Assembly (NCBI GenBank): GCA_036346375.1
Contig: JAYEVE010000231.1
Coordinates: 372,001 to 436,000, forward strand
Direction of reading: 5' to 3'
DNA: 64,000 bases
Origin: Guadua angustifolia
Lineage: Eukaryota; Streptophyta; Magnoliopsida; Poales; Poaceae
The notes beneath the pieces were generated by a model that did no database searches, had not been told where the DNA came from, and saw only the letters and a list, made by a program, of their open reading frames with translations. This document shows, in pieces, positions 46,790 through 58,814 of this stretch (position 1 is its first letter; each line of letters begins with the position of its first letter). The translations under genes and the position numbers were made by a program.

Positions 46790-47765
46790 GCTAGGGCCCC
46801 CAATTTAGAAGGGCACCCAAATTGCATCTAACATAAATGTAGAAGCATCATTTCCAATAAAATGCCGAGTTACCTGGAAAAAACAGTTTGATGAAAGTGA
46901 TTATAATGAAGAGGTTTTATCAACTGAGAAGTCTTTTGAGATAAATTACTTTCTTATTATGGTGGATGTAGCAATTTCTTCATTGAAGAACAGGTTCGAG
47001 GATTTTACTATATTTAAGAGTATATTTGGTTTTTTACTTAGCTCAAAAAATTTAAGGTCATTGGATAATATTGAACTAAGAAATTGTTGCACTAAATTTG
47101 CAAAAATATTTTCCCATAATAGTTCATGTGATATTGAGTTAGATGATTTTTTTTTGGAACTAAAAGTGCTACAAATGACTTTATCTGCTCACTCACAATC
47201 CGCCATGGAGATTTCTGAGTTTGTTAAGGATTTAGGTTGATATCCAAAAGTTTCAATTGCTTATCAAATCTTATTCACCATACCTATGACTGTAGCCTCC
47301 GTTGAAAGAAGTTTTTCAAAGCTAAAATTATTAAAAAATTACTTGAGGTCATCAATGTCACAAGAAAAGTTAAATGATTTGGCAATTTTATGCATTGAGA
47401 AGGATAAATTGGATGAAATTGATATTGATACTATTATTGATAACTTTGCATCTAAGAGTGTTAGAACGAACTTTAACTTGCCCATTTAAATTTGTAAGAG
47501 TTGGTGAGATTGGCTTTGTTGCAGCATTATGGTAGTGATGGCAATGTGGCACGGGTGGGTTTGAAGGTGCATCTTAGAGGCTAGAGCTCAATTTAGTTGA
47601 ATAGTATATGAGTTTGATTATGTTTAAACTATCTTTTGGTTGTAACTTGTTCTCTACCAAGTTTATTGCATATGAAAACATTCGATATTTTATCTGCAAT
47701 AATTATGGTAGTCAATAAAAGAGCTATTTGATTTAGCTCGCTCCGAGCTCCTAAAATCTTTGGAA
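46790..47765 (+). mobile_element. hAT-related insertion in copy 1
   Basis: This segment is missing from copy 2 at 50,345. It holds the hAT-related pseudogene and starts near gggcccccaatttagaaggg. I could not prove terminal inverted repeats or an 8-bp target duplication. Confidence 0.55.
46862..47489 (+). pseudogene. C-terminal part of a hAT transposase (ZMYM1/TTF-type)
   Basis: One frame with a stop at 47,238 reads EKSFEINYFLIMVDVAISS and LKNRFEDF, then ASVERSFSKLKLLKNYLRSS and MSQEKLNDLAIL. The last part is the hAT dimerisation domain (Dimer_Tnp_hAT) of plant zinc-finger MYM/TTF-type proteins. The zinc finger and catalytic core are absent. About 210 residues remain, against 700-800 usual. 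Confidence 0.85.
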
Positions 47766-47969
47766 CGGTCCTGCATCAAATGTCCATTCACCCTGTTATT
47801 TTCCCTAGAACTGAGGTGCAGGGTGTTACAGAAGAAGCTCGAGTAGAAAATTTCGGAGCAAGAGTTGGACTAGACAAAACTTAGGTAGATGCTCGATGTG
47901 ACGAATGAAAAGTACATAGGCCTCGTGGAAATAGACAGATTTTCCCTTCCTATAGCTGATTATCGAGCA

Positions 47970-49080
47970 AAGTGACGTTAAAGCAACAATTTTTCTGATT
48001 TATCTTAATCTGTTAATATAATTACTAACTGATTCCCTAAATTTCTGCCAAATAGAACTTAAGTCTGAAATCCTGAGTTCCAAACTTATACATAAAAAGT
48101 ATACATGGAATCGGCTTTCCAAATCGGTCTATGAATTGACCAAATTCTGGGATAAGTTTGTGAACCATGTAAATGCTGCCCCTGATAAAAATAATGAGAA
48201 CAATTTCACTCTTAAACCATCAGAGTGGGCTGCTTCGCCACACTATGCGATAAACCGTCCGATGTACTCCAAGGTGGTGATTGAATCATCTCATGAAAAT
48301 TTGGCAAAATCGAGGACCTTAAAATTATTAAGGTATGGTATCCGATTAATATAATCAAGATACGGCTTTCGATAGCAGGCTATCCTTCCCTTCGACTATA
48401 TGCCATATTGATCCCGTAACATGATAGCTATTTGATCGGCTTAATTTGCTGTATTGGTTGATAATGGGTTAGGGGCTGGCTAATTATGATCATAACTAAC
48501 GTTCTGCCCTTGCCTCACGAGCGCAGGATCAGATGGATATGTAGCTTGAGCCAATGGAAGCTGAAGAGGTTGTTCATAGCCTACATTCGGCCTCCTAGCC
48601 ATCGACTTGGTACTGGAACAAAGGGTTCTGAGTAGGTCACAATCTTGTATGTGGTCAGATTCCTCTATGGCATCAGCTCAGTGTATTGTGGACATAGGAG
48701 TTTCAATCAGCTGCGAAACCGATTGCGGGTAAATGTAAAATTGAGCCAATGGGGGTAGGTTGGTTTGTGAATCCAACTTAGCGACATCGGTATTGTGCAA
48801 TCCCACTTGTACGGAGATCTCGTGGTAATATTATGGAATGTTGGGTTGGCATCATAGTAGGAGCTAGATTCGATGACTTAGGATCGGCTACTAGCACTGA
48901 GCCCAGTGTGTTTGGTGCTACTAAGTAGATCAAGTAATTTGGCAGAGCTTGCATTGGATCTAGCAAATTTTCAGCCGACGCTAACTTTTGAGCTACTGCT
49001 TTGACACTATTAGCTATCATCAGCTTGAGAGTTGTTATCAAAGCCGATGACTGATTTATCAAAGCATGATGTATAGATTG
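47970..49080 (-). pseudogene. gag: Gypsy gag N-terminal remnant
   Basis: On the minus strand, pieces read KPYLDYINRIPYLNNFKVLD, FAKFS and TTLEYIGRFIA (48,200-48,345), then LFLSGAAFTWFTNLSQNL (48,130-48,190). These are the usual start of a plant Ty3/Gypsy gag. Further N-terminal sequence reaches 49,070 (SSALITTLKLMIANSVKAV). Many stops. It is bounded by copy 1 and copy 2 of the duplicated segment. Confidence 0.78.
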
Positions 49081-49149
49081 ATCGATTAATCATGTCAGAT
49101 AATTCAGCTTGTGCATGTATGTATCGACTCACTGGTATTGTCGAATATA

Positions 49150-50540
49150 TGTACCTAAATTTTCCTAAATATAATTCATCTGATTGTACAAGCTTCTAGA
49201 CCAACCAACGGCAGATATTACTCGTTTTCTTTCATTTGCCCATTTCCTGTCCTGCCAGGCTGCCAACCTGATTTAAATGTTAAGCACATACATCCGAGAC
49301 GGTGGGCATGTACTCATCAGTAGACACTCTACTCAACTCAGCACAGCAATCCTATTGCTTTCATCCTAGAGAAAACTCGTATATAGCTTTCTTCTTTAGA
49401 ACATATAGAAGGAAGAACACACATAAAAAAAATTATGGCAACGCTACAACATCTTAACGATTGTTGTTAAAATAACGACGCACAAAACATATAAAGAAGA
49501 TCAAATCACAAATAACAAGAGATATGGATTTAACGTGAAAAACCCTTGCGGGAAAAAACCATGGGCGCCGTCCGGCAAAACTTCACTATTTTTCTAGAGA
49601 GTTACAAAACGCTGGGAATCAAATAGCCCCCCAAACGGCTTACAAGAAAAATATATATAGACGGTGGTGACCTAAGTCAAACTTGAAAACCGATCCATAC
49701 CACGCTGGGAGGCAGCGACAGGTCTTAACTACGCTTCGGCGAAGTTGACATCATTTCTGAATTTGGATCATCAATTTAACAATTGTTTTCTATCTTCTGT
49801 TATTCTCTATTCTTCTTAACGTTGCATCTTGAAATAAATAAACTAACACTAGGACAAAACGACCGCTAACAAACTACATGTAACTTCCTGGATTCATATC
49901 ATGGACACACACACCCACGGCTGACTAACTACTCTAGCTACCTAAAGTATAGCTACAAGCAAACCCAATAAAATCAACTAATCACCATCCTATCATGCAT
50001 GCGCGTACCATACGCGCGCTTGTCTAACAACCATAGAGACTTCTTGCGTGTGCAAACTAACTACATGTATGCAATGTCTCAAAAAAAAACTTAGTCAAGA
50101 TTATTTCCAACACAAATCTGCGATGGGCAATGTGGATAAATGCCACTGCAAAGTTTTGCAGTTCAAATATTATCATTGGATGCCTCACTAACATAGAGGA
50201 CTAATGATCTAGATGTCAGCCTCACAGCCGATGGTATTTTTCAAAACCATATCGTTGTCCAGCCTCTGGGGATGCAAGTCATCCAAGGCAACAAACTCTA
50301 CGCCCCTGCATATATTTTTTTGTCTAAATTTCATCTCGATCCGGTTCCCCTCGTCAAACATCCATTATTCACCCTGTTCTTTTCCCTAGAACTGAGGTGC
50401 AGGGTGTTACAGAAGAAGCTCGAGTAGAAAATTTCGGAGCAAGAGTTGGACTAGACGAAACTTAGGTAGATGCTCGATGTGATGAATGACAAGTACAGAA
50501 GCCTCGTGGAAATAGACAGATTTTTCCAGAGGGATAGGCA
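49150..50540 (+). repeat. Segmental duplication, copy 2
   Basis: See copy 1. This copy lacks the foldback and hAT inserts but has its own insert at about 49,370-50,112. The unit ends gtcttctgtgg-like at cctcgtggaaatagacagat (50,501-50,520). Confidence 0.8.
49370..50112 (-). repeat. Candidate solo LTR of a Copia element
   Basis: A 740-bp insert in copy 2. On the minus strand it starts TGTTGGAAATAATC, a common Copia LTR start. It has gaaaaacccttgcgggaaaa near 49,537-49,556, a usual Copia LTR motif. The left end and target duplication are not resolved. Confidence 0.55.
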
Positions 50541-50900
50541 GATTTCCCCTTCCTCTGATTTGACATTGAGCTCACCACCAAATCCCAGCGACCTCAACGG
50601 CTTGCAGCGGGCTCGGCGGCATGCTGTGGGCGTCGGCGACGGGCGGCAGCTGCGAGTGCACGGCAACTTCGTCGGTTCGCCGCAGTCCAGCGGCAGCATC
50701 CAGCCAAGAGGCAACAGGAGCTGGACTGGTTCCGGGCTGCTGCTAGTGATCTGAGCCAAGTCCATCATTGATAGGCACTTGCACACTCTTGCGTTCAGTG
50801 TGCGTGTGGCTTGTGCTTTGGGGATTGTGACTTGCTGCAGGTTAACTGCTACTTGTTTTATCTTGTAGAGCAATTTTACTTGTGATATTAAATTGCATTG
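50541..50900 (+). other. GC-rich ORF of unknown origin
   Basis: A frame from 50,451 to 50,754 has GC-rich, Arg/Gly-rich sequence unlike its AT-rich surroundings. It may be a captured exon or first-exon fragment. No known domain is seen. Upstream codons overlap the end of copy 2. Confidence 0.3.
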
Positions 50901-51175
50901 CTGTTAATAATTTTGATAAGTGGTAGAGCTCGAAACTTAGCATATATCTTAGGAATTTTCACATATAATCTGTGATCGAATTAGGCCATTAGTTGTGAGG
51001 AAGCTTTGGTAAGTGCTTGAGTAGCTCAACATCTGGGAGCAAATAAACTTAAAATCAGTTTGAGCATTATGGTAATTGATTTAGCCCACTTCAATATTCT
51101 TTTCAGTATGATCTCCTGTTTAAATTGCTTGCGTAGAATATTTGTCTTTACAGATATTTTATTTGATGCTCATGT
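50901..51175. other. AT-rich stretch without a gene
   Basis: No coding sequence, RNA gene or terminal repeat was seen. Confidence 0.5.
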
Positions 51176-51592
51176 CAAGTACTGTGAGGGGACCACCTCT
51201 CGCCTAAGTATTCCTCAATGACCAATGTATAACTTATATTATCCCTATACTGCCGCCTGGGCTAGCCGGATGGAGAGCCAAGCCAACTGTCATCCTAGGC
51301 ATTTTTTGCGAAAAAATCCCTCCGTTTCTCCAAATTACGGATAGGTTCCTAGAGATTACGGATAGGTCCTCCGCGATTTTTTGTGAGGGGAAGATTTTTA
51401 TTTTTTTCACGTTTGAGTCCCTCGTGCGGTATTTTACGGAAAAAACCTCCCGTTAAATTCAAATCGTAAATAAGCCCTTTTCTAATTTTTCAGGATAGCG
51501 GACAGGTCCAAAAACGTAGCAAATAGGTCCTTGCTCCTTACGTCTAAGTCCTTTCTCCGTTTTTTCTTGGAAAATTTTTTTTCATCACTAGA

Positions 51593-52280
51593 AATATGTG
51601 TGCAACTCTGTCTCTAGACTTTTTCCCCGGCTCGATTTTCCAGCTCGATCTCTGGTATTTTTTTAAACATGTATTATTACACGGTGAACGCGTAGAGTGT
51701 TAGGATCGACAAAAGGAGGTTGTCGTCTCTGATAATTTTTCGCCGTTTTTCCTCTAGACTGTTTTCTCACCTCGGTTTTCCAGCTCGGTCTCCAATATTT
51801 TCCAAGTAATTCGCCGAAATAAATATGTGTGCAGCTCTGTCTCTAGACTTTTTCCCCGGCTCGATTTTCCAGCTCGATCTCTGGTATTTTTTAAAACATG
51901 TATTATTACACGGTGAACGCGTAGAGTGTTAGGCTCGACAAAAGGAGGTTGTCGTCTCTGATAATTTTTCACCATTTTTTCTCTAGACTTTTTTCTCGCC
52001 TCGGTTTTCCAGCTCGGTCTCCAATATTTTCCAAGTAATTCGCCGCAATAAATATGTGTGCAGCTCTGTCTCTAGACTTTTTCCCCGGCTCGATTTTCTA
52101 ACTCGATCTCTGGTATTTTTTTAAACATGTATTATTACACGGTGAACTCGCATGTTGTTTGGCTCGATAAAAGGAGGTTGTTGTCTCTCGATAATTTTTA
52201 GCTTTTTCCTCTAGACTATTTTTCACCTCGGTTTTCTAGCTCGGTCTCCAATATTTTCCAAGTAATTCACCGAAAGAGAT
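51593..52280. repeat. Three copies of a 229-bp tandem repeat
   Basis: Copies start at aatatgtg at 51,593, 51,822 and 52,051, exactly 229 bases apart. Each carries tctctagactttttccccgg and two related half-units (ttttccagctcgatctctgg and ttttccagctcggtctccaa). The third is the most diverged. A fourth, more diverged copy is at 53,363-53,600. Confidence 0.92.
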
Positions 52281-53362
52281 ATTTCTACAGATCACGAGTA
52301 GGTCCTTTCGCCAGTTATTTTACAAAAAATACCCCGTAATTCCGCAAATTCAGCACGGGCACCGGTTCTTTCGACACAATAGACTGAAATTACATATTTT
52401 TTGTAGAAAAATTTAGGTCAGATTTTTTCACCGGCACAGCATCGTGTGTTTTCGCGTCCACACAGTACGGCGTGCAATAGCACGTTACCGTATCTAGTAG
52501 TACTAAGTTGCTAAATAAATTCAGAAAGGGAAGATGCGTGATCAGTCGTCTCGAGCAACCCGACCACGAAGGCACCCTCGACACGTGTGGTCGGCCATAT
52601 TGCTAGCTCGATCCACGTCAATCTATGATGGAGTAGACAACTAGACGATGGCGATAGCGTGGAGTTCATAGCTTTTTTTACTACTCCACGCACCCGACTC
52701 GTAAGATCCTAATGCGTGGGATGGGGATCGTTGAGTTGTCACTGCTTTGTGCGTTCCACATCCCCGTGCATCTTTCACTGTGAGGACTTGTTTCCTACCC
52801 GGTGTTGCGTCTCGTGTCATTGCGCAGAAACACATAACTAAACTGCCACGAGCCTATGATCGTATACCTGAGTGACAAAGTGTTCGCCTGTACACACAAC
52901 TGCAACTTTATCCTCGTCCGAGAAAATTCTAGACGTGTCATGCTCACCTGTACACATATATGCGTGTACCTGATTTTTTTTTTAAAAAGTCGAGTGTTGT
53001 TAGAGAGGGGGGGCGGGGCAGTTGTTCATAGACTATAGTAATACCCCTCTTAAATCCTCAAGAATGACCGGCACCACAGCGATTTGAGCGGCTCGGCTCA
53101 AAAAATATTTTACGCTTTGGTCCTTTTATAAATTATAAATAGGTCCTTCGTGATTTTTTATGAGAGGAAGATATTTTCCCTAAAATCGCGTTCGGGTCCC
53201 TCGTGCGCCGTTTTACGGAAAAAAACTCCTGTTAAATTAAAATCGCAAATATGTCCTTTTCTAATTTTTCAGGATAGCGGACAGGTCCAAAAACGTAACA
53301 TCAGGTCCTTACTCCTTACATCTAGGTCCTTTCTCCGTTTTTCCCGGGAAAAAATATTTTCG

Positions 53363-53605
53363 TCACCAGAAATATGTGCACAGCTCTATCTCTAGACTTT
53401 TTTCATATCTCGATTTCTCATCTCGATATCTGATATTTTTTAGAACATGTATTATTACTTGGTGAACGAGTAGAGTGTTAGACTCGGCGAAAGAAGGTTA
53501 TCATCTCTAATAATTTTTCACCTTTTTTCCTCTAGACTTTTTCTCCTCCGCGGTTTTCCAGCTCGGTCTCAAATATTTTCCAAATAATTCATCGAAGGAG
53601 ATATT
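53363..53605. repeat. Diverged fourth copy of the 229-bp repeat
   Basis: Shares aaatatgtg, tctctagacttttttc, acatgtattattac and agctcggtctcaaatatttt with the 51,593 copies. The lead-in at 53,130-53,360 also copies 51,330-51,590 (ggacaggtccaaaaacgta), so a unit of about 450 bases was duplicated. Confidence 0.85.
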
Positions 53606-54725
53606 TTTATAACTCTATCTCTATATTTTTTTCCCGTTTCGCTCGTTATTTCAACGCTTTAAAAAAAAGAAAATTTTCCTACGAAAAAACGGCGTGCGCG
53701 GCGTATTACGCCGCAAAAATTTTTGTGTTCTTTCAGCCGTTTTGCTCATTATTTCGACGATTAAAAAAACACCGTCGAAAAAAAAAAAGAAAATTTTTCT
53801 ACAAAAAAACGACACGCGCGGCGTATTACGCTGCGAAAAATTTTCTAGTATCTATTAAAGCGCCTGGGATTGGTGCCTCCTCAAGGGGGCCACGTGTCGC
53901 CCCCCTGCGGTGAGGCCCTCTGAAAATTTAGAAATTACATTTAGGTCCTTTTAAAAAAATTAAAAATCACGTTTAGGTCCTTTCGACGGTTTTTTAAGTA
54001 AAATAGACCCAAAAAATATCAGAATTACGTTTAGCTCCCTACACGTGGTTTTCTAAAAAAAACACAGAAATTACGTTTAGGTCCCTCCACGTGGTTTTCT
54101 AAAAAAAATGCTGATTCGTCGAAGGTTTATAGCAGTCACATAGATTCGCCGGCGGGGGTCCTTCTACCGGTTATTTTGGAAAAAAAGCGCCGGTTCTTTT
54201 GACCTGAAAGATTTAAAAAAATTTGGAATCGTAAACAGATCCTTCCGCCGATTATTTTGAAAAAGAGACCCGTGGATCCATAAATTCGACGGCAAAAAAC
54301 TCGTGCAGATTTTTTCCTCATGACGCAAGATCACGCTGTGACTCAACCTAGTACTATATATTAAAGTGGAGAGGATTGGAGGCCATTTAGGGGTGCCACC
54401 TCACCCCCCTCGCGGAAAAGTCCTCCCAAAAATTGGAAATTACGTTTAGGTCCTTTCAGCGGATTTTTAATAAAATAGACCCGAAAAATATCAAAATTAC
54501 ATTTTGGTCGTTCCACGGCTTACATTTAGGTCCTCCCGGTGGTTTTTGGCGGAACAGACACTGGAAAAAATATAGTTTAGGTCCCTCTACAATTAAAAAA
54601 AACACAGATTCATCGAAGTATATACCATATATTAAAGTGGAGAGGATTGGAGGCCATTTAGGGGTGCCACCTCACCCCCCTCGTGGAAAAGTCTTCCTAA
54701 AAATTGGAAATTGCGTTTAGGTCCT

Positions 54726-55879
54726 TGTCGGTGTTCGTATAACCGGCAAGTAAATTTGTAAGTTATAGCGGCCGCGCGCTCCCTCTCCTTGAATGGTTAG
54801 ATTGCGGGAGTCCAAGATGTATACTGGTTCGGACTGAATATCCCTACGTCTAGTTCGTGGTGGATTGTATTACTCGGGATGCAGCGGGCTACACGGGATT
54901 ACAAGCGAGGGCTAAGGACAGGCCCTTAGCGCTCGTCCGAGTGGAGGAGCTCGGGGATGTTTGCCTGGATCGAATGCCGGATGGCCGACCGGGGTGTAAT
55001 GGGACACGGATGAGAACTGAACCGAATCGAATGTCGGGGGGGTCGTCCTTCCCGGAGGGCCCTGCCTCCCTTTATATAGGCAGAGGGGGCAGGTTACATG
55101 GGAGTTTGGAGAAAAAGTGGTAGGGGTAGGCTACGCCCGGGAGTCCCAGTCTTCGGTCTTGACGATTGACAGGTCCCTGTTCACCCCATGCCAGGTTGGT
55201 AGACACAACGGATGGCGTTTCATCGGGAAGGTGCGCGCCTGCCCTCTGAGCGCTTGTCAGGTGCTGACGTCGTCTATGCTGCGCTCTGGTACCACCTCGG
55301 GACAGAGCGCATCTCTCCATCACGCAGGACGTGGTGAGGGGACGGGCGCTTGGCTCTAGCGGTCTCCTGACCACCTTGGAAAGGGGCCACCTACCCTGTC
55401 GTGGGCGTCGTATCCGCGAGGCAGGTGGCCAACCTGGAGCTGACTGACGATGATCTGGCGCTCGGGGCCTGGTGGAGATCACGTTAGCTTGGCTGGGGGA
55501 TGCTGAGTCGGGACTCGTCGGGGATCCGACTTGAGGCCAGGTCGGAGCCTGCGGAGGCGTCCGACCTACAGCCGGGTCGGAGTCTTCGGGTAGCATCCGA
55601 CCTGAGGCTAGATCGGACCGCCCATGGCGAGCCTGAACGAGGCCGAGAGGCCTTCGCGGCCCCACGGGACCCAGAGCTGGGCCCAAGGCGGATCATTTGA
55701 TGCGCAAGTTAATATTCAGTGATAATCCCATCTGTGAGGGACGGAGACTTTGGTAATACCCTCTCCAGCATTCTGCGTCGTCATCGACCTTGCCGTCATG
55801 CCCGTATGACTGAGAGAAAAATGATCTTGGAGTATGTGTATACCTTGCTGTGGGGTACCCCTGGCATAAGTATTCGTCA
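54726..55879 (-). mobile_element. 1,154-bp solo LTR, Tat-like Gypsy
   Basis: Ends TGTCGGTGTTCG...TATTCGTCA with target duplication GTCCT (54,721-54,725 and 55,880-55,884). Removing it restores the host word tttaggtcctttNagcgg. It is GC-rich inside AT-rich repeats. A TATA box (minus, ctatataaagggagg near 55,068-55,082) sets the sense strand as minus. The 55,484-55,696 ORFs on both strands come from a diverged repeat on the theme gtcggagcctgcggaggcgt and are not genes. Confidence 0.9.
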
Positions 55880-57331
55880 GTCCTTTTAGCGGATTTTTAA
55901 TAAAATAGACCCAAAAAATATCAAAATTACATTTTGGTCCTTCCGTGACTTACATTTAGGTCCTCCCAGTGGATTTTAGTGGAACGGACCCCGGGAAAAA
56001 AATACTTTAGATCGCTCTATAGTTAAAAAAAGACAAATTCGTCGAAGGTTTATACCAACCCATGGATTTGCCAACGGGTCGTAACCGCGGTTTTCTAAAA
56101 AAAAACACAGATTCGTCGAAGGTTTATAGCAGTCCATAGATTCCCTAACGGGTCCTAACAACACCCATTTTTAAAACAAATACGAAAATTGAAAATACGA
56201 CCAAATTTCTCGAATTACACAAAAAAAAGCAGCCACCGTTTTCTAAAAAAACACAAATTCGTCGAAGATTTATAGTAGCCCATAGATTCGCCGACGGGTC
56301 CTAACCGTGATTTTCTCAAAAAAAATATAGATTCATCAAAGGTTTATAACAGCTTATAAATTCGCCGACGGGTCCTACCAACCCATTTTTTAAAAAAGAA
56401 TACGAAAACCAAAATACAGCCAAATTTCTCAGATTTTCACGTTACATCGTCATGCGCGACTCGGCGTAGCGCATTATTCTGGCTAGTACTATATATTAAA
56501 GTGCTATAGATTGCTGTCTCATGAGGTGTGCCAAGTGTTCGCCCTCGTGGAGAAGTCCTTCGAAAAATTAGAAATTACGTTTAGATCGTTTCGGTGGTTT
56601 TTTTAATAAAATAGACATGAAAAATTCAAAATTACGTTTAGGTCCTCTGCGGTTTATGTTTAGGTCTTCCTTGTGATTTTTTGTGGAACGAACTCTGGAA
56701 AAAATACATTACTTTAGGTCCCTCTACGGTTTACGTTTGGCTCCTCTCAGTGGTTTTTAGAGAAGTGGACTTAAAAACAAAGATACGTCTCGACAAAAAA
56801 ACACAGATTCATCGAAGGTTTATAACAGCCTACGGATTTGCCGATGGGTCCTCGTGACTTTTTTAAAAAAAACAAGAAAACTGAAAATACATAAAAAAAG
56901 TCTGCCACACGCGTTTTTCTAAAAAAACACAGATTCGTTGAGAGTTTATAGCAACCCATAGATTCATCGACGGGTCCTAACAACCTATTTTTTTAAAAAA
57001 AATACGAAAACCCAAAATACGACCAGATTTTCTAAATTATGTTAAAAAAACCACCATGGTTTTCTTACAAAAAACACAAGTTTCGTCGAAGATTTATAGT
57101 AGCCTATAGATTCACTGGATCCTAACTACGGTTTTCTCAAAAAAAAAAATACAGATTTATCGAAGGTTTATTGCAGCCAATAAATTCGCCACCGGATCCT
57201 AACGACCTATTTTTTTAAAAAATACGAAAATCGAAAATACGACCAAATTTCTCGAGTTTTATACGTTGCATCGTCATGTACGACGTAGTGTAACGTGTTA
57301 TCCTAGCTAGTAGGCACAAGTACCGTGAGGG

Positions 57332-58115
57332 AAATGGCTTTTGGATCTTGAAAGTCCTTTTGCTTTCCTTTTCACTTAGCCTTCACGCTCTACTAGAAAC
57401 GATGTCCTTGGGCGAAAGGGACCAAAAAAGCAATTCTTCATGTACTTCTGGGACATAACCATTGTAGTTTCCGGACGAGAAGACCAGGCAAAGAGAAGGT
57501 AAATCCGGAATTAATCTGAAATATTTGTTAAAGCTGCAATATTTACAATAAAGTAGGCTTTTGCAATTGACAGACATGCTCACGACAAGCAGGTTGCTAT
57601 GGTTCATCCTTTGGTCTCCAAACTGTCATGATAGCTTCACTCACTCTATGCGACCCTTTCATGTAGATGTGTATGGAATGGAGGCAAGAAGATATCTGAG
57701 CCAATAATATTCTTCTTGAAGGATGTTAGACCATGAGGACTTCTCTAGTGCCTACTTGGGGCGTTGGACATCTAACAAAACCGTATAAATAGAAAATATG
57801 GGAGTCGAATGGTTATTAAAAACACATTAATGATTCAAAAGAAATATTATTTGAATGCTTTACCAGACGAAGAGAGAGGGAGGACAATTCCGATGAGGTT
57901 GGTCCTCTTTTTTTTTCCTCCAAAATTCATAGGAAATACCATCGTTCTAGAGGATTTCGAGGGAATTCTAGATAGAAGATCATTATTCCATTCCAAATAT
58001 CACGAATATGAAATTTGGAAGGGCTTTGCCTTAGTACTTCACCTAAGAAAAAATTTGCACTTTTTGAGTAATATCAATGCATGGTGGGGATTACATCTAT
58101 TGGTTACATACGAGT
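57332..58115 (-). pseudogene. Copy 3 of the gene-like repeat and its neighbour
   Basis: 57,565-57,780 aligns with 44,925-45,110, and 57,830-57,920 with 45,275-45,340, in the same order. Frames are broken. A 102-residue + strand ORF at 57,809-58,117 is most likely chance. Identity unknown. Confidence 0.5.
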
Positions 58116-58583
58116 GATTGTAATTTGTGAAACCATTATGATATAATATTCTCATATTTGTACTATGTCGAGTTAACCACAAGGAACAAACATTCACACT
58201 AATTTTTGAAAAAAAACTGTTAAATTAATTAAAAATGTTGTAATAAATAGAATGTTGTATTATCAGATAATACAACCTTTTTGAAGATCAAGACACACCA
58301 AAAGGACGATGAATTAGTGCAAACTAACACTTTAACCTAATTAATTCTGAAAATTACTAAAATAATAATAAAACCTAAAGAATTAATATAGAGTAATTAA
58401 TCTAAGACTACGAGAGAACAATAACCAACAGATTAGTGCTGTGATTGAATCTATGTAGGACATGCGCTTTCAATTATTTACCTCACGGAAAAAATCGACA
58501 ATACTACTCATCAGATTAGTCAATCCATACACCAATCTCCCTTTTCTTTTCTGTTGAAGCACGTGCAAGCCTTCTTTTTATTT
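58116..58583. other. AT-rich stretch without a gene
   Basis: Nothing recognised. It holds a short inverted repeat, taatacaac/gttgtatta near 58,255-58,276. Confidence 0.5.
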
Positions 58584-58814
58584 GGGGCCAGTTTGGTAGA
58601 GTTTCAGATTTCAGTTTCTCCTAAAATTTAAAACTTGTAGCCTAAAATAAAATGAATTAAGTTTATATTTTTGATCTAAAATGTAAACAAGATGATCTAT
58701 CTAAATACTCTTAATATACTCATAACTCCAGCTTCATAAATCTGATAAAGCTAAAATTTTCAGCTTCACCAATTTTTCAAAATCTAGAGAAGCTGAATCT
58801 CTATCAAACATGCC
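58584..58814. mobile_element. MITE with TIRs of the GGGGCCxGTTTGGTAGAG type
   Basis: Left end GGGGCCAGTTTGGTAGAG and right end CTCTATCAAACATGCC are imperfect inverted repeats over about 16 bases, in a 231-bp AT-rich element without ORF. Such ends are usual for grass hAT/PIF-type MITEs. The target duplication is not clear. Confidence 0.68.

Larger units (their letters stand above)
45795..47965 (+). repeat. Segmental duplication, copy 1
   Basis: Segments 45,795-46,030, 46,455-46,790 and 47,765-47,965 match 49,150-49,360, 50,110-50,345 and 50,360-50,540 in the same order and strand. Differences are due mainly to a foldback element (46,040-46,445) and a hAT-related insert (46,790-47,765) in this copy. 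Copy 1 ends in the sequence after which a Gypsy gag remnant begins. Confidence 0.8.
51176..57331. repeat. Block of repeated units, candidate Helitron-like tandem array
   Basis: Repeated low-complexity sequence on the theme taggtcctttc...attttta...aaatagacccaaaaaatatc. Unit starts share ctagta(c)tatatattaaag at about 53,845, 54,348 and 56,483, with one more (ccatatattaaag) at 54,625. Unit ends carry a GC-rich hairpin-like tail (gcgcggcgtattacgc or similar) and then CTAG. A CTAG end behind a short hairpin, and insertion between A and T, are Helitron features, but no Rep/helicase gene is here. A 15-bp direct repeat, caagtac(t/c)gtgaggg, brackets the block (51,176-51,190 and 57,317-57,331). Confidence 0.5.

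Noticed and set aside
55072..55700. Long GC-rich ORFs on both strands (up to 204 residues)
   Set aside because: They lie wholly in a solo LTR and reflect high GC and a repeated gtcggagc theme.
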